Assembly: GCA_029820565.1 (NCBI GenBank)
Contig: JALGUR010000004.1
Coordinates: forward strand, 1 to 63,039
Length of the DNA: 63,039 bases
Direction of reading: 5' to 3'
Source: Candidatus Zipacnadia bacterium
Lineage (GTDB): Bacteria; Armatimonadota; Zipacnadia; Zipacnadales; Zipacnadaceae
Part shown: in pieces, positions 16,875 to 26,728 of the stretch
Numbering within the stretch: position 1 is the first letter of the stretch
Layout: the number at the start of each line of letters is the position of its first letter
Notes under the pieces: model-generated
The model's input: the letters and a program-made list of their open reading frames with translations, nothing else
What the model was told of the DNA's origin: nothing
The model's database searches: none
Made by a program: the position numbers and the translations under genes

Positions 16875-17858
16875 ATGATGCCGGAAATAGATAGGAAAGC
16901 GTTGGCCATTCTGAGGATCTTAGATCAAGCCCGAGAACCGATGGGCAGCAGCCGGCTGGCCACCGAGTTAACCGCTTATGGAATTGACCTTACCGAAAGG
17001 GCAGTGCGCTATCACTTACAACGGCTGGATGAGGAAGCACTGACGGTGTCGCGGGGACGCCAGGGCCGAGAAATTACCGAGGCGGGCCGAGACGAATTGG
17101 CCGATGCGCGGGTATCAGATAAAGTGAGCCTGGTAATCTCCCGCTTGGAAGCCCTGGCGTACGAGACGACTCTGGACTTGGCTACTCGCCGGGGCAAGGT
17201 TGTCCTGAACATCTCAATGCTTCCCCAAGAGGCCCTTCAAGCCGCGGTTGCGGCTATGCGCTCGGTGTTTCTCTCGCGGCTGTGTACCAGTGACCTGGTA
17301 GCCATCTACGAGGCCGGACAGCCAGTAGGTGATACTATAGTGCCATCGGGGATGGTGGGGATAGGGACGGTCTGCAGTGTCACTATCAATGGGATACTAC
17401 TCAGCCACGGCATCCCTATGCACTCTGAATTTGGTGGCTTGTTGGAACTGGCCGGTTACGAGCCGCTACGCTTCACCGACATAATCCACTACGGAGGGAC
17501 ATCTTTGGACCCCCTGGAAGTATTTATCAAGGGTAAGATGACCTCGGTGACCCAGGCGGCTCGTGGTGGATCAGGCAAGGTAGGAGCGGGCTTTCGTATC
17601 ATCTCGGCTGCGGCTCGCGATCAGTTCGTTCAAATTGCTGATGAGATGGCCCAGGCGGGTATACACGGCGTTGCCGCGGTCGGGCGGCCCAGTCAGTCGT
17701 TGCTGGAGATTCCCGTACCCTTAGATAGGGTGGGAGTCATCCTATATGCTGGCTTGAATCCGGGCGCAGCGGTCGAGGAGGCAGGCATCGAAACTATAAA
17801 CAAGGCTATGACCGCCCTGGTTGACTTCTCCGATTTGACCAGCTTTCGCGGTCTTTGA
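16875..17858 (+). CDS. nrpR: NrpR-like DUF128 transcriptional regulator
   Basis: 327 residues. The N-terminal winged helix (about 8-75: ALAILRILDQAREPMGSSRL, then ERAVRYHLQRLDEEALTVSR) is of the NrpR/RNase R type. It is followed by a single DUF128 domain (about 95-325; GMVGIGTVCSVTINGILLSH, IPMHSEFGGLLEL, VGAGFRIISAAARD). In methanogenic archaea NrpR represses nitrogen-fixation and ammonia-assimilation genes and is released by 2-oxoglutarate; many versions carry two DUF128 domains. Here the gene is divergent from guaA-gdhA, so nitrogen control of glutamate and GMP synthesis is a reasonable inference. GGGGGA precedes tandem ATGs at 16875 and 16878. Confidence 0.85.
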   Translation: MMPEIDRKALAILRILDQAREPMGSSRLATELTAYGIDLTERAVRYHLQRLDEEALTVSRGRQGREITEAGRDELADARVSDKVSLVISRLEALAYETTLDLATRRGKVVLNISMLPQEALQAAVAAMRSVFLSRLCTSDLVAIYEAGQPVGDTIVPSGMVGIGTVCSVTINGILLSHGIPMHSEFGGLLELAGYEPLRFTDIIHYGGTSLDPLEVFIKGKMTSVTQAARGGSGKVGAGFRIISAAARDQFVQIADEMAQAGIHGVAAVGRPSQSLLEIPVPLDRVGVILYAGLNPGAAVEEAGIETINKAMTALVDFSDLTSFRGL

Positions 17859-17922
17859 CACTTTCGGAACACACCGCCGTAGGGTACAACCTTAGAAGTC
17901 CCGGCCCGCAAGGAGGAAAACA

Positions 17923-18918
17923 ATGAGAAATCACAATGTAATGGACGACGGACTGTCCCGCCAGGCAGCAATCACTATCCGCGCGCATCAACTCCTAAGC
18001 ACGGTGTGCATTGCCGGTGGCGCACAATGTCCGCTGCTGGAGCGAGAAAAAGCAGAGGAGATCCTCGACCAGGTGAAGGGCGACCCGACGCTTACGATCA
18101 GGTTGGAATCAAACGCCGACGAGATCCCTCACTACACCACGCTTGGCCCGCAATACTATTCCCAGTTGGACAGGCAGGAGGTATTTAATCGGAAGCGGGA
18201 CCTGGACGTGTTGCAGCGGCTGGGCCTCGTACCCGGCTCAGTGCGCCGCGCGCGCTATCTCTACGAGTTGCTCTTTGAAAGGATACCAACCCCGGACGGC
18301 ATCTGCGCCTATGACACCCCCGGATGGGAAGGGTGTCGGCTGGCCCGAAGCGGGGCGTATGAGAGCATCCGTGCACAGGGATGGCAGGCGGTGGTCTACT
18401 CCCGAAGCGAGGAGGAAATGCAGCAATATCGGCAGCGCAATGTCGCGCAGATTGACAGCAGCCAGCAATTACACATCCGTCCTCACCATTTGATGTGCCT
18501 CTGCTGCTGGTATGCAGGTGGTCAGGGAGACTCACCCCGGCCTAATGATACCCTTGATGAGATCCACCACAGAATCTGCCAGGACCCGGACGTGCCAATT
18601 ACCCTGGTGGAGGGCACCTGCCAGGCGTGCGACTGCTGCGACGGCTTTCACCCACAAACCGGGCGGTGCGTTCACCCCGGCGGGTTAATCAGAGATTACA
18701 AGAAGGACTTGGATGTACTCCAGAAGTTGGGTCTGATGCCCGGTGACACGATGAAGGCCAGGGAGTTATTCGATTTGCTATTCCAACGCGTACCTTCCAC
18801 CCGCGATATCTGTGGCTACGGCAATGGAGTCGTCACCGCGGAAGCATGGTCAATCTGCGGCGGCAGTCCTGATGGAGACCCCCGCTATGAACTGACCCGT
18901 GAGAGCGGGATATTCTGA
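17923..18918 (+). CDS. Cysteine-rich protein with a duplicated DUF1284-like unit
   Basis: 331 residues, function unknown. Two related halves are visible. Each has LDVLQ(R/K)LGL(V/M)PG, then a helix ending LLFERIPT or LLFQRVPST, then IC(A/G)Y. The second half begins with LHIRPHHLMCLCCWYAGG, like the LRPHHLLC start of DUF1284 proteins, and is followed by TCQACDCCDGFHPQTGRCVH, a probable metal or Fe-S cluster. The first half has lost most of these cysteines. GGAGG lies just upstream of the ATG at 17923. It follows the NrpR-like gene by 64 bp in the same direction, so co-transcription is likely. Confidence 0.7.
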   Translation: MRNHNVMDDGLSRQAAITIRAHQLLSTVCIAGGAQCPLLEREKAEEILDQVKGDPTLTIRLESNADEIPHYTTLGPQYYSQLDRQEVFNRKRDLDVLQRLGLVPGSVRRARYLYELLFERIPTPDGICAYDTPGWEGCRLARSGAYESIRAQGWQAVVYSRSEEEMQQYRQRNVAQIDSSQQLHIRPHHLMCLCCWYAGGQGDSPRPNDTLDEIHHRICQDPDVPITLVEGTCQACDCCDGFHPQTGRCVHPGGLIRDYKKDLDVLQKLGLMPGDTMKARELFDLLFQRVPSTRDICGYGNGVVTAEAWSICGGSPDGDPRYELTRESGIF

Positions 18919-18952
18919 CCTGCGGGTTTTCAGGACAAAGTTAGAATGTTAA

Positions 18953-19762
18953 TTACTTGGCTTCAGCGGCTACTACAATCAGTTCGCAGAACGAGTCAGC
19001 CTTCAAAGAGGCGCCGCCCACTAAGCCGCCGTCAATCTCGGGCTGGACCATCAGGCCGTAGACATTGTCCGGCTTGACGCTGCCGCCGTAGAGTATCCGC
19101 ATCTGTTCAGCGGCCTCGGCTCCGACAACTTCGGCAAGGGTCTCGCGAATCAGGCCCAGTACCCGGTTAGCCTCGTCAGCATCGCAGACCTCGCCGGTGC
19201 CAATGGCCCACACCGGCTCGTAGGCGAAGATGATCTGGGATACCTGGTCAGCACTCAGACCGTCAATGGCCGCCTGTACCTGACCCTTGACTACCATATC
19301 GGTTTGCGTTGCCTGGCGCTCGGCTAACAGTTCGCCGACGCAGACAATTGGGATCAGGTCATAAGACAGCGCTGCCTTGATCTTAAGATTGACGCTGGCA
19401 TCGGTGTCGCCGAAGACTTTTTGCAACTCAGCGGTGAAGTCTTCAGCCGGCGCGCCGAAGCGCCCGCGGCGCTCGGAGTGGCCAATAATCACATACTCAC
19501 AGCCGCACGAGCGCAGCATCGGCCCGGAAAGTTCCCCGGTATAAGCGCCCTGCTCGGCCCAGAAGATATTCTGAGCGCCCAAGCCGATATTGGTGTCTTC
19601 AATGGCCGCGCTCACCGTCGTCAGTGCGGTAGCCGGCGGACAGAGAATCACCTCACAGCCTTCAACCTCTCCCTGTCGCTCAACAATCGCCGAAGCCAAC
19701 TGCCAGGCTTCATCATTATCACAATTCATTTTCCAGTTTCCTGCCATTATTGGAGTACGCAT
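18953..19762 (-). CDS. tpiA: Triosephosphate isomerase
   Basis: Interconverts dihydroxyacetone phosphate and glyceraldehyde 3-phosphate. 269 residues from ATG 19762 (MRTPIMAGNWKMN), chosen for AAGGGAGG just upstream; the longer frame overlaps the preceding gene. Active-site residues: Lys in NWKMN, His in IIGHSERRG and Glu in AYEPVWAIGTG; the phosphate-binding LYGGSVKPDN is present. It is a little longer than the usual ~250 residues. Last gene of the gap-pgk-...-tpiA glycolytic run. Confidence 0.96.
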   Translation of the reverse strand: MRTPIMAGNWKMNCDNDEAWQLASAIVERQGEVEGCEVILCPPATALTTVSAAIEDTNIGLGAQNIFWAEQGAYTGELSGPMLRSCGCEYVIIGHSERRGRFGAPAEDFTAELQKVFGDTDASVNLKIKAALSYDLIPIVCVGELLAERQATQTDMVVKGQVQAAIDGLSADQVSQIIFAYEPVWAIGTGEVCDADEANRVLGLIRETLAEVVGAEAAEQMRILYGGSVKPDNVYGLMVQPEIDGGLVGGASLKADSFCELIVVAAEAK

Positions 19763-19781
19763 AGTGTACCTCCCTTGAGTA

Positions 19782-21419
19782 TCATTCGTGTCCCGTTCGA
19801 TGGTGGCCCTCAATCAGAACCACCGAGAATGGCGGAGCCACAACGCGACGCAGATCCGGCGCGGATCGCTCGGTGACACCGTATGGTTGCGCCAAGTCAT
19901 CAGAGGGACTTGAATGCCAGGACTTCCCAGTGAAAACCGCGACTTGGGCTTCGCGCAGGTAAGGTATTTGAGCGCGTAGCGACTGCGGCTGCACATTGCT
20001 GAGCAGAATGCGAACCCACTCGTCTTGGCGCGTAATCAAATAAGCAATCTGCCCGAAGTCAGCCATGGCATAGGTATCTAATAGTTCCCCTTGACAGGCC
20101 TGTTCCAGCAGTTGCTGACAGTAGCCCGTAGGAAGCATACGAAACCGTGGTCCCAACTGCTCACCGCGAGTGTCCGGCAAGTGTTCGTTCTTTTTCTCCT
20201 GGTGAGAAACCACACCGGGCAAACACAGCGTCCACTTAGAGCCATCTGAATAGCAGAACAGAGAGGTGCCCGGTGTATTATGGATAAACATCCCGCTAAC
20301 CCGCGGATGGGCGGCAATGACTATCTGGCGCGAAGTATTAGCTACCGCGTGCCCTACGGTGTCCCGATTGCGGCTCCACAGGTCAAAATTGTATTCGGTA
20401 ATGAGAATCTGGGCATGCTCATAGCCACTGGCGTCCAGTTCGGCACTGAGTTCGTCCAGATGTCGGGTGGCGTCGCCCGGGTACGTCAGTCCCCAGTCGC
20501 GCCGATGCTGATCGTAAAGGTGAGTGATGACATGGTCAATCAGCGGAGCCACTTCGCGACACTGCCCAATGACCCCGCGAAAACCGTGAGTCACCACCAT
20601 CCCTACGTCTACCTGCGAATTAGCCTGCTTAATTGCCTGTGCGAACGTAGCCACTATTCGGCTATATTGTTCAAGGTTGGGTTTTGAGTCTTTCATATAG
20701 CCAATGCCTTCATTGCCGATTTCCAACACCAAACGCCGCCCGTGTCCGTATTCTTGCCACCACCGGGCCAGGGTACCCGCATTGCGCTCAGCAGCTTTCT
20801 CCAAGACCCCATCCACGTTGTCCGCGACCTCGCGCGTCGGGTACACCTTTTTCGTGTCGGGGTCGTAGTAAACAGTAGTGACTACCATTGCTACGTCAAA
20901 CCCGTTTCCCGCCAGGTAATCAAAGAAGCGGCGGGCGTCTGCGTAGGACCAGTTCTCGATCATCTCTTCCTGTTTATCGGCCGGGACATGGCCAAAGTGC
21001 GCCAGGATGGGAATGGTGGTAGAGGCGCCCAGGGGGTCCCACCAGTAGCCACAATACAAGCGCACAGCATTAGACCCACTCTCGCGTAGGTAGTGGACCA
21101 CTTCCTGGGCCAAAGGATTGTCGGGATGCTGGACCGCCTCGTTGAGCAATAGGATCTGGCTAAATGGCGCATCAACGATAGAGAAATGTGGCCCCAGAAG
21201 AAAGCCCTCATACTTGCGTCTCGGAACGGGTGCTACACGGCTGGGAACCTGCTGCAGACTCAAATCAATACTTCGTACCAGCATTTGCTGGCCAGGGCCG
21301 CCGGGCATGAACATCCCTGGCCACCAGCGGTCCACCCATTCGTCGGCACTTACTATAGCCGCGCCAATCCCAACAGCAAGGCACAGCACCAGCGACACGC
21401 CGAATCGTCGGTATCTCAT
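19782..21419 (-). CDS. Secreted clan-A glycoside hydrolase-like protein
   Basis: 545 residues with an N-terminal signal peptide (VSLVLCLAVGIGAAIVSA). It has a TIM-barrel with clan GH-A type catalytic pairs: acid/base Glu in VLEIGNEGIGY and candidate nucleophile Glu in ILITEYNFDLW. The organisation (N-E after strand 4, E after strand 7, C-terminal beta-sandwich) recalls GH51/GH39-like arabinofuranosidases, but the exact family is uncertain. Probably acts in the periplasm or outside the cell on plant-type glycans. It ends 19 bp before tpiA and begins just after the sugar isomerase, inside the glycolytic run. Confidence 0.75.
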   Translation of the reverse strand: MRYRRFGVSLVLCLAVGIGAAIVSADEWVDRWWPGMFMPGGPGQQMLVRSIDLSLQQVPSRVAPVPRRKYEGFLLGPHFSIVDAPFSQILLLNEAVQHPDNPLAQEVVHYLRESGSNAVRLYCGYWWDPLGASTTIPILAHFGHVPADKQEEMIENWSYADARRFFDYLAGNGFDVAMVVTTVYYDPDTKKVYPTREVADNVDGVLEKAAERNAGTLARWWQEYGHGRRLVLEIGNEGIGYMKDSKPNLEQYSRIVATFAQAIKQANSQVDVGMVVTHGFRGVIGQCREVAPLIDHVITHLYDQHRRDWGLTYPGDATRHLDELSAELDASGYEHAQILITEYNFDLWSRNRDTVGHAVANTSRQIVIAAHPRVSGMFIHNTPGTSLFCYSDGSKWTLCLPGVVSHQEKKNEHLPDTRGEQLGPRFRMLPTGYCQQLLEQACQGELLDTYAMADFGQIAYLITRQDEWVRILLSNVQPQSLRAQIPYLREAQVAVFTGKSWHSSPSDDLAQPYGVTERSAPDLRRVVAPPFSVVLIEGHHRTGHE

Positions 21420-21428
21420 CTTATCACA

Positions 21429-22229
21429 TTAGATTTCCAATGCTCGGAAGTACTCAAACCACTTGGCTAAGCCGGTCTCAACCGGCTCAATCTCAGGTAT
21501 CTCGTACTCTAAGGCGTAGTCGCCGTCGTAGCCGATGCTTTCCATAGCCTGCACTACCCAGACCGGGTCCACTTCACCCTCGCCCAAGTGACAGCGGGCG
21601 AAACCTTTCTCACCCCATTTACCATCTTTGATGTGGACGTGGACGATATGGTCAGCAAAGGTCTCAAAGGCCTGGCGGTAGTCCACTTCGGCAGCCAGGA
21701 GGTTACACGGCTCGTAGAGGACGCCGAAAGACGGCGAGCCGACCGCTTCACAAAGCTTTTTAGCGTGCTGGGGATCGCCGGCGATGCTGCCGCCATGATT
21801 CTCCATTCCCAGATAGATGCCCCGCCCCTCGCCATAGGCCGCACTCTCGGCCATCAGCGGCGCAATTCTATCAATGATGGCCGGATCCTCGCCCTCACCG
21901 GGCATTACCCGAATGGAACGCACACCCAGCCGGAGCGCCGCATCAATGGTCGCCTTCATTCTTTCCAGTTCGCCGGCCCGCTTTTCCTCGCTATCGGAAC
22001 TAAACTCCCGGCCCGGATAAGTACCCAGGTTAGCAATCTTCACACCCAGCCGTGCCGAAAGCGCCATAAGGTCATCCAGATCACACTCACTGGGGTCTGC
22101 CGAGAAGTGCGGCATCCGCCCCCACAGGTCGGCGTTATTCAGGCCGGAATCCGCGAGCACCTGCAAAGCATATTCAACATCACGTTCGCGCAACGGATAA
22201 GTACAGGCGGAAATTCGGGACTCGTCCAT
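21429..22229 (-). CDS. Sugar phosphate isomerase/epimerase (xylose isomerase-like TIM barrel)
   Basis: 266 residues from ATG 22229 (MDESRIS), with AAGGAGAA six bases upstream. Features of the AP-endonuclease 2/xylose isomerase-like fold: IYLGMENHGGSIAG (metal Glu and His), FGVLYEPCNLL, IVHVHIKDGKWG and YALEYEIPE. Members isomerise or epimerise ketoses; no substrate can be named. It ends just before the secreted glycosidase. Its upstream side abuts the inverted-repeat cassette carrying the S23-family gene. Confidence 0.88.
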   Translation of the reverse strand: MDESRISACTYPLRERDVEYALQVLADSGLNNADLWGRMPHFSADPSECDLDDLMALSARLGVKIANLGTYPGREFSSDSEEKRAGELERMKATIDAALRLGVRSIRVMPGEGEDPAIIDRIAPLMAESAAYGEGRGIYLGMENHGGSIAGDPQHAKKLCEAVGSPSFGVLYEPCNLLAAEVDYRQAFETFADHIVHVHIKDGKWGEKGFARCHLGEGEVDPVWVVQAMESIGYDGDYALEYEIPEIEPVETGLAKWFEYFRALEI

Positions 22230-22254
22230 AAAAAGTTCTCCTTCCATCGGCTCA

Positions 22255-22838
22255 GTAGACAGTGGTCAGTCGACAGTGAACAGTGAACGCCAAACCACCT
22301 AACGGAGAAACCACAGCGTGTCCCTCAGAACACTGACCTGTATATCGCCCGGGCTCGTCTCTTAATGGCGTCTTTGCCCTCTCGCCGTCCGCTGCCTATT
22401 GTTTTGCTTCGAGACCCGCACGCAATCCGTGGAGCATTTTGCTAATCTCGTCAATATCAGTATCCAGCCGGCCTGCTTGCCCAGTTGCAACATAGCCAAA
22501 TCTCCGTGCCAACTCCACGAGGGTTCGCAATTCGGCCAGAGACCCGTTGGCGATGCTAAGGAATCTCAAGTATTCCGTCGTGCCGCGCCGACCGGCCCCC
22601 TCCGCAATATTTGAGGGCACAGAAACGGCCGCACGGCGCATCTGACTGACAATACCATAGAGTTCATGTTGGGGAAATGAACCGGTCACACTGTACACAT
22701 TATGCGCCAGGTCGCACGATTTCTGCCAAACACTAAGGTCTCGATAACTCTTTACTGCCAATGCTACGTTGCTCCTGACCTGTCCACTCGATTGTGGCGC
22801 CATCTTTCACTGTCCACTGTCGACTGTCCACTGTCTAC
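22255..22838. mobile_element. Inverted-repeat-bounded cassette carrying an S23-family gene
   Basis: Inverted repeats of 32 bp, 30 matching, lie at 22255-22286 and 22807-22838, built from GTAGACAGTGG-CAGTCGACAG-like units. They bracket a single small gene of the 23S rRNA intervening-sequence protein family. The right arm begins inside the pgk stop codon. No target duplication is obvious and no transposase is encoded, so any movement would need help in trans. Confidence 0.7.
22396..22761 (-). CDS. Four-helix bundle protein of the S23/IVP family
   Basis: About 121 residues with the signatures of the 23S rRNA-intervening-sequence (S23) family: SYRDLSVWQKSCDLAHNVY, then LYGIVSQMRRAAVSVPSNIA, EGAGRRGTTEYLRFLSIA and a last helix ELRTLVELARRFGY. 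The family forms pentameric helical bundles; related Avd proteins serve diversity-generating retroelements, but no reverse transcriptase is nearby. The start is ambiguous: TTG 22761 lies 10 bases after AGGAG, while the ATG at 22803 lies within the flanking repeat zone. Its cassette separates pgk from the sugar isomerase. Confidence 0.8.
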   Translation of the reverse strand: MAVKSYRDLSVWQKSCDLAHNVYSVTGSFPQHELYGIVSQMRRAAVSVPSNIAEGAGRRGTTEYLRFLSIANGSLAELRTLVELARRFGYVATGQAGRLDTDIDEISKMLHGLRAGLEAKQ

Positions 22839-24040
22839 TATACGTCCTGATCCAGGGCTTCAACGGCCGGTAGTGAGCCGTTGTTCTCAATAAACTTCAG
22901 CGACGCGCCGCCGCCGGTGGAGACGTGGTCAATCTCGTCGGCCAGTCCCATCTGGGTTACGGCCGCCACTGAGTCGCCACCGCCAATCACATTGTAGCCG
23001 CGGCACTCGCCCATCGCTTTAGCTACGACCAACGTGCCGTGGTCAAAGGGTGGCTCTTCAAAGTAGCCCATCGGCCCATTCCAGAAGACCGTCTGGGCGG
23101 CCAGGACGATATCGGCATATTGCTTCATCGTCTGCGGGCCGATGTCCAGGGCATTCCAGCCCGGCTCAATTTGGTCGGCGGCGACTTTCTTCATCTCGCC
23201 CGAGTCGTCGCTGACCTTTTTCATATGCACGTCTGTGGGCAGCACCAGCCGGTCCAGATAGTTAGGCATAGACGATAGTATATCCTGGGCTCCGGCCAGG
23301 CTCTTGTCCGTACAGAGCGACTCGCCGATTTCCATACCCTGGGCTTTAAAGAACGCCCAGGCCATAGCCCCCCCTATCAGCAGCCGCTCTACCCGGGGCA
23401 GCAGAGCCTTGATGACGCCGATTTTATCCTCCACCTTTGCCCCACCCAAAATCGCCACAAAGCCTTCCTGCGGGGTCTGAAGCAGTTGGCTCAGTTTATC
23501 AACCTCCTCTTCCACCAGTAGCCCGGCAACGCAGGGACTGAGATACTTAGTTACCCCGTAGGTGGAGGCGTGCTTGCGATGGCAAGTGCCGAAGGCATCG
23601 TTGACATACATATCGGCCGGGGCCGCCAGTTGTTCGGCAAACGCCAGCATCTCGGCTTCGTTCTTGGACTCCTCCGCGCAATAGAAGCGGGTATTCTCTA
23701 CCAATATTACGTCACCTGTCGCCATCTGTGCCACTGCTTCGGCCACCGGTTGGCCGATACAATCGTCAACGAAACGCACTCGTATGCCGATCAATTCACC
23801 TAACCTTATGCTCACCGGTTTCAGGCTATACTTAGGCAAAGGGTCACTTTTAGGGCGGCCCAGGTGCGAGCACAGAATGATGCGGGCCCCTTCCTGGCGC
23901 AGATAGTCTATAGTCAGCAGGGACCCTTTGATGCGAGTATCATCAGTAATCCGGCCGGCCTTGATAGGCACATTGAAATCGGCTCGCACCAGCACTCGCT
24001 GGTCGGCCACTGATACATCCCGTATGGTCTTCTTATCCAT
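22838..24040 (-). CDS. pgk: Phosphoglycerate kinase
   Basis: Transfers phosphate from 1,3-bisphosphoglycerate to ADP. 400 residues, usual length. Marks: VLVRADFNVPIKAG, ILCSHLGRP, FVAILGGAKVEDK, FWNGPMGYFE and the nucleotide-binding GGGDSVAAVTQMG near the C-terminus. The C-terminus VEALDQDV ends in a TAG that is part of the flanking 32-bp inverted repeat. The cassette thus landed at the very end of the gene without truncating a known domain. It follows gap with about 260 bp between them. Confidence 0.96.
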   Translation of the reverse strand: MDKKTIRDVSVADQRVLVRADFNVPIKAGRITDDTRIKGSLLTIDYLRQEGARIILCSHLGRPKSDPLPKYSLKPVSIRLGELIGIRVRFVDDCIGQPVAEAVAQMATGDVILVENTRFYCAEESKNEAEMLAFAEQLAAPADMYVNDAFGTCHRKHASTYGVTKYLSPCVAGLLVEEEVDKLSQLLQTPQEGFVAILGGAKVEDKIGVIKALLPRVERLLIGGAMAWAFFKAQGMEIGESLCTDKSLAGAQDILSSMPNYLDRLVLPTDVHMKKVSDDSGEMKKVAADQIEPGWNALDIGPQTMKQYADIVLAAQTVFWNGPMGYFEEPPFDHGTLVVAKAMGECRGYNVIGGGDSVAAVTQMGLADEIDHVSTGGGASLKFIENNGSLPAVEALDQDV

Positions 24041-24070
24041 GCTATCACCGACCTATTCTGTCCTAATTAT

Positions 24071-24125
24071 TGTAGAAGGAGCATCCTTGCCCCGACATAA
24101 TCGCGACAGGAATGTCGCTCCTACA
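24071..24125. repeat. 54-bp-class double-hairpin palindromic repeat
   Basis: Runs from TGTAG to CTACA with GCGACAGGAATGTCGC as the clearest hairpin. Same plan as the copies at 13866 and 57917. It lies between pgk and gap. Confidence 0.7.
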
Positions 24126-24198
24126 ACAGGAGTATTCGCCGTTATCCGCGCGGGGCGGAAGTTCCTATCAGCTTCGGCCCACCATTGAGTGTCGTTCA

Positions 24199-24298
24199 GT
24201 GGCACAGGCATCCTGCCTGTGGTTTTCCCTGTTTTTCACGGGCTGGAACGGCCTTCGCAATGGCAAGCACGGCTACGGCGGTCAAGAGCCCGTGCCAC
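24199..24298. repeat. Second palindromic unit between pgk and gap
   Basis: Bounded by GTGGCAC and GTGCCAC. It contains CACAGGCATCCTGCCTGTG, a 7-8 bp stem with a short loop. It differs in sequence from the GTAG...CTAC family but is similar in style. Together with the preceding unit it accounts for most of the gap between the two glycolytic genes. Confidence 0.5.
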
Positions 24299-24303
24299 CC
24301 GCT

Positions 24304-25381
<1,078 letters not shown>

Positions 25382-25432
25382 CTTGTTCGTCTTGGACTGC
25401 ACCATTACCTTCGTCGCAACCCAGACCAACAG

Positions 25433-26728
25433 TTACACGATGCCTTTGTTATGTTGTACGGTCAGTTCTACTATTGCCTGAGCCAGTTTATCAGGATCGT
25501 GGCGGACCCAGTTGTCCTGAGATATTAGGTCGCGGCCCACTGGTATAAAGCCCAGTTGGGCGATCTCCCGATTGTCATAGGCCACAAACTCAGCGCCTTC
25601 CTGCTCATAACGGGCCAACCGCGAAGCGTCTGGCTTTTCGGTGTTGACCAGCACATAGTCAAAAATGGGCCCATCAGTGTGCGCGTTGATAGTCCTGATA
25701 TGGTCAGCGGCACTGAAGCCATCAGTCTCCCCGGGCTGAGTCATGACATTACAGATCAAGACTCGCACCGCTTCGCTGTCCGCAATAGCCTCAACTATCT
25801 CCGGAACCAGCAAATTAGGAATGATGCTGGTAAACAGACTGCCCGGGCCGATAATAATGACCTCAGCCTCCCGGATGGCCGCGACAGCCTCGGGCAGAGC
25901 CGCCGGGCGCGATGGGTCCAAATACACGCGCTCAATAGGGCTATCAGTCGCTACTATATTGGTCTCGCCTCGGGCTGACCGTCCGCCGGCCAGTTTGGCG
26001 CACAGAGTAACGGACTGTGTAGTAGGAGGCAGCACCCGCCCGCTGATAGCCAGAATCTGACTACTGGCGCGCACCGCTTCCTCGAAGTCGCCGGTGATTT
26101 CGGTCAGCGCTGCGATCAATAAGTTGCCAAAACTATGACCTCGCAAGTCTCCAGAGCCGGTATCAAAACGATACTGAAAAAGCCGAGTCATCAGTGGCTC
26201 AGAATCAGCCAGGGCAACCAGGCAGTTACGCACATCGCCTGGTGGCAGCATGCCAAAATCATCTCGGAGCCGTCCTGAACTACCCCCGTCATCGGAGACT
26301 GCGGCAATAGCAGTCAGATTGGTACTATACTTTTTCAAGCCGCGCAGTAGGCTGGACAGTCCAGTACCTCCGCCGACGACCACAAGCCGCAGTCCCACAT
26401 CCTGACTGCGTCGCGACAGCATTACATCTACCAGGCGTTCCTCTTCGGCGGGCAGGAAAGTCCTGGCCACAGCCCGCATCATCCCCCGCACTCCTACTGT
26501 CACTGCGGCCAGGCCCAGGGCTATTCCGACGACCCCACCCACGGCAGCCGCCACCGGGCCGCCAACCCAACTGGTCAGTTCATAGGCGAATACGTTGAAA
26601 ACCAGAACCGCCCCTATTCCCGATAATGCCAGGCCGCCTAAGACCAGTCCATACCAACGCTTTATGCCTAGCCCTGGGTATAGCCAGCGCAGAGGTCGTG
26701 GCCATCTATCAAGGTCGGCTCTCATCAT
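25433..26728 (-). CDS. yvcK: YvcK-family protein with N-terminal membrane segments
   Basis: CofD/YvcK-like fold. In Bacillus YvcK binds UDP-GlcNAc and helps adjust carbon flux to cell-wall synthesis. The family domain starts near residue 105 with VVVGGGTGLSSLLRGLKKY and continues with IAAVSDDGGSSGRLRDDFG, GDVRNCL and IIIGPGSLFTSIIPNL. It is preceded by about 90 residues with two membrane spans (VLGGLALSGIGAVLVFNVFA and a Gly/Ala/Val-rich span). It sits directly upstream of gap-pgk-tpiA, an order also known from Actinobacteria. Start ATG 26728 with AAGGGGG upstream. Inference: a membrane-tethered version coupling glycolysis and envelope synthesis. Confidence 0.88.
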   Translation of the reverse strand: MMRADLDRWPRPLRWLYPGLGIKRWYGLVLGGLALSGIGAVLVFNVFAYELTSWVGGPVAAAVGGVVGIALGLAAVTVGVRGMMRAVARTFLPAEEERLVDVMLSRRSQDVGLRLVVVGGGTGLSSLLRGLKKYSTNLTAIAAVSDDGGSSGRLRDDFGMLPPGDVRNCLVALADSEPLMTRLFQYRFDTGSGDLRGHSFGNLLIAALTEITGDFEEAVRASSQILAISGRVLPPTTQSVTLCAKLAGGRSARGETNIVATDSPIERVYLDPSRPAALPEAVAAIREAEVIIIGPGSLFTSIIPNLLVPEIVEAIADSEAVRVLICNVMTQPGETDGFSAADHIRTINAHTDGPIFDYVLVNTEKPDASRLARYEQEGAEFVAYDNREIAQLGFIPVGRDLISQDNWVRHDPDKLAQAIVELTVQHNKGIV

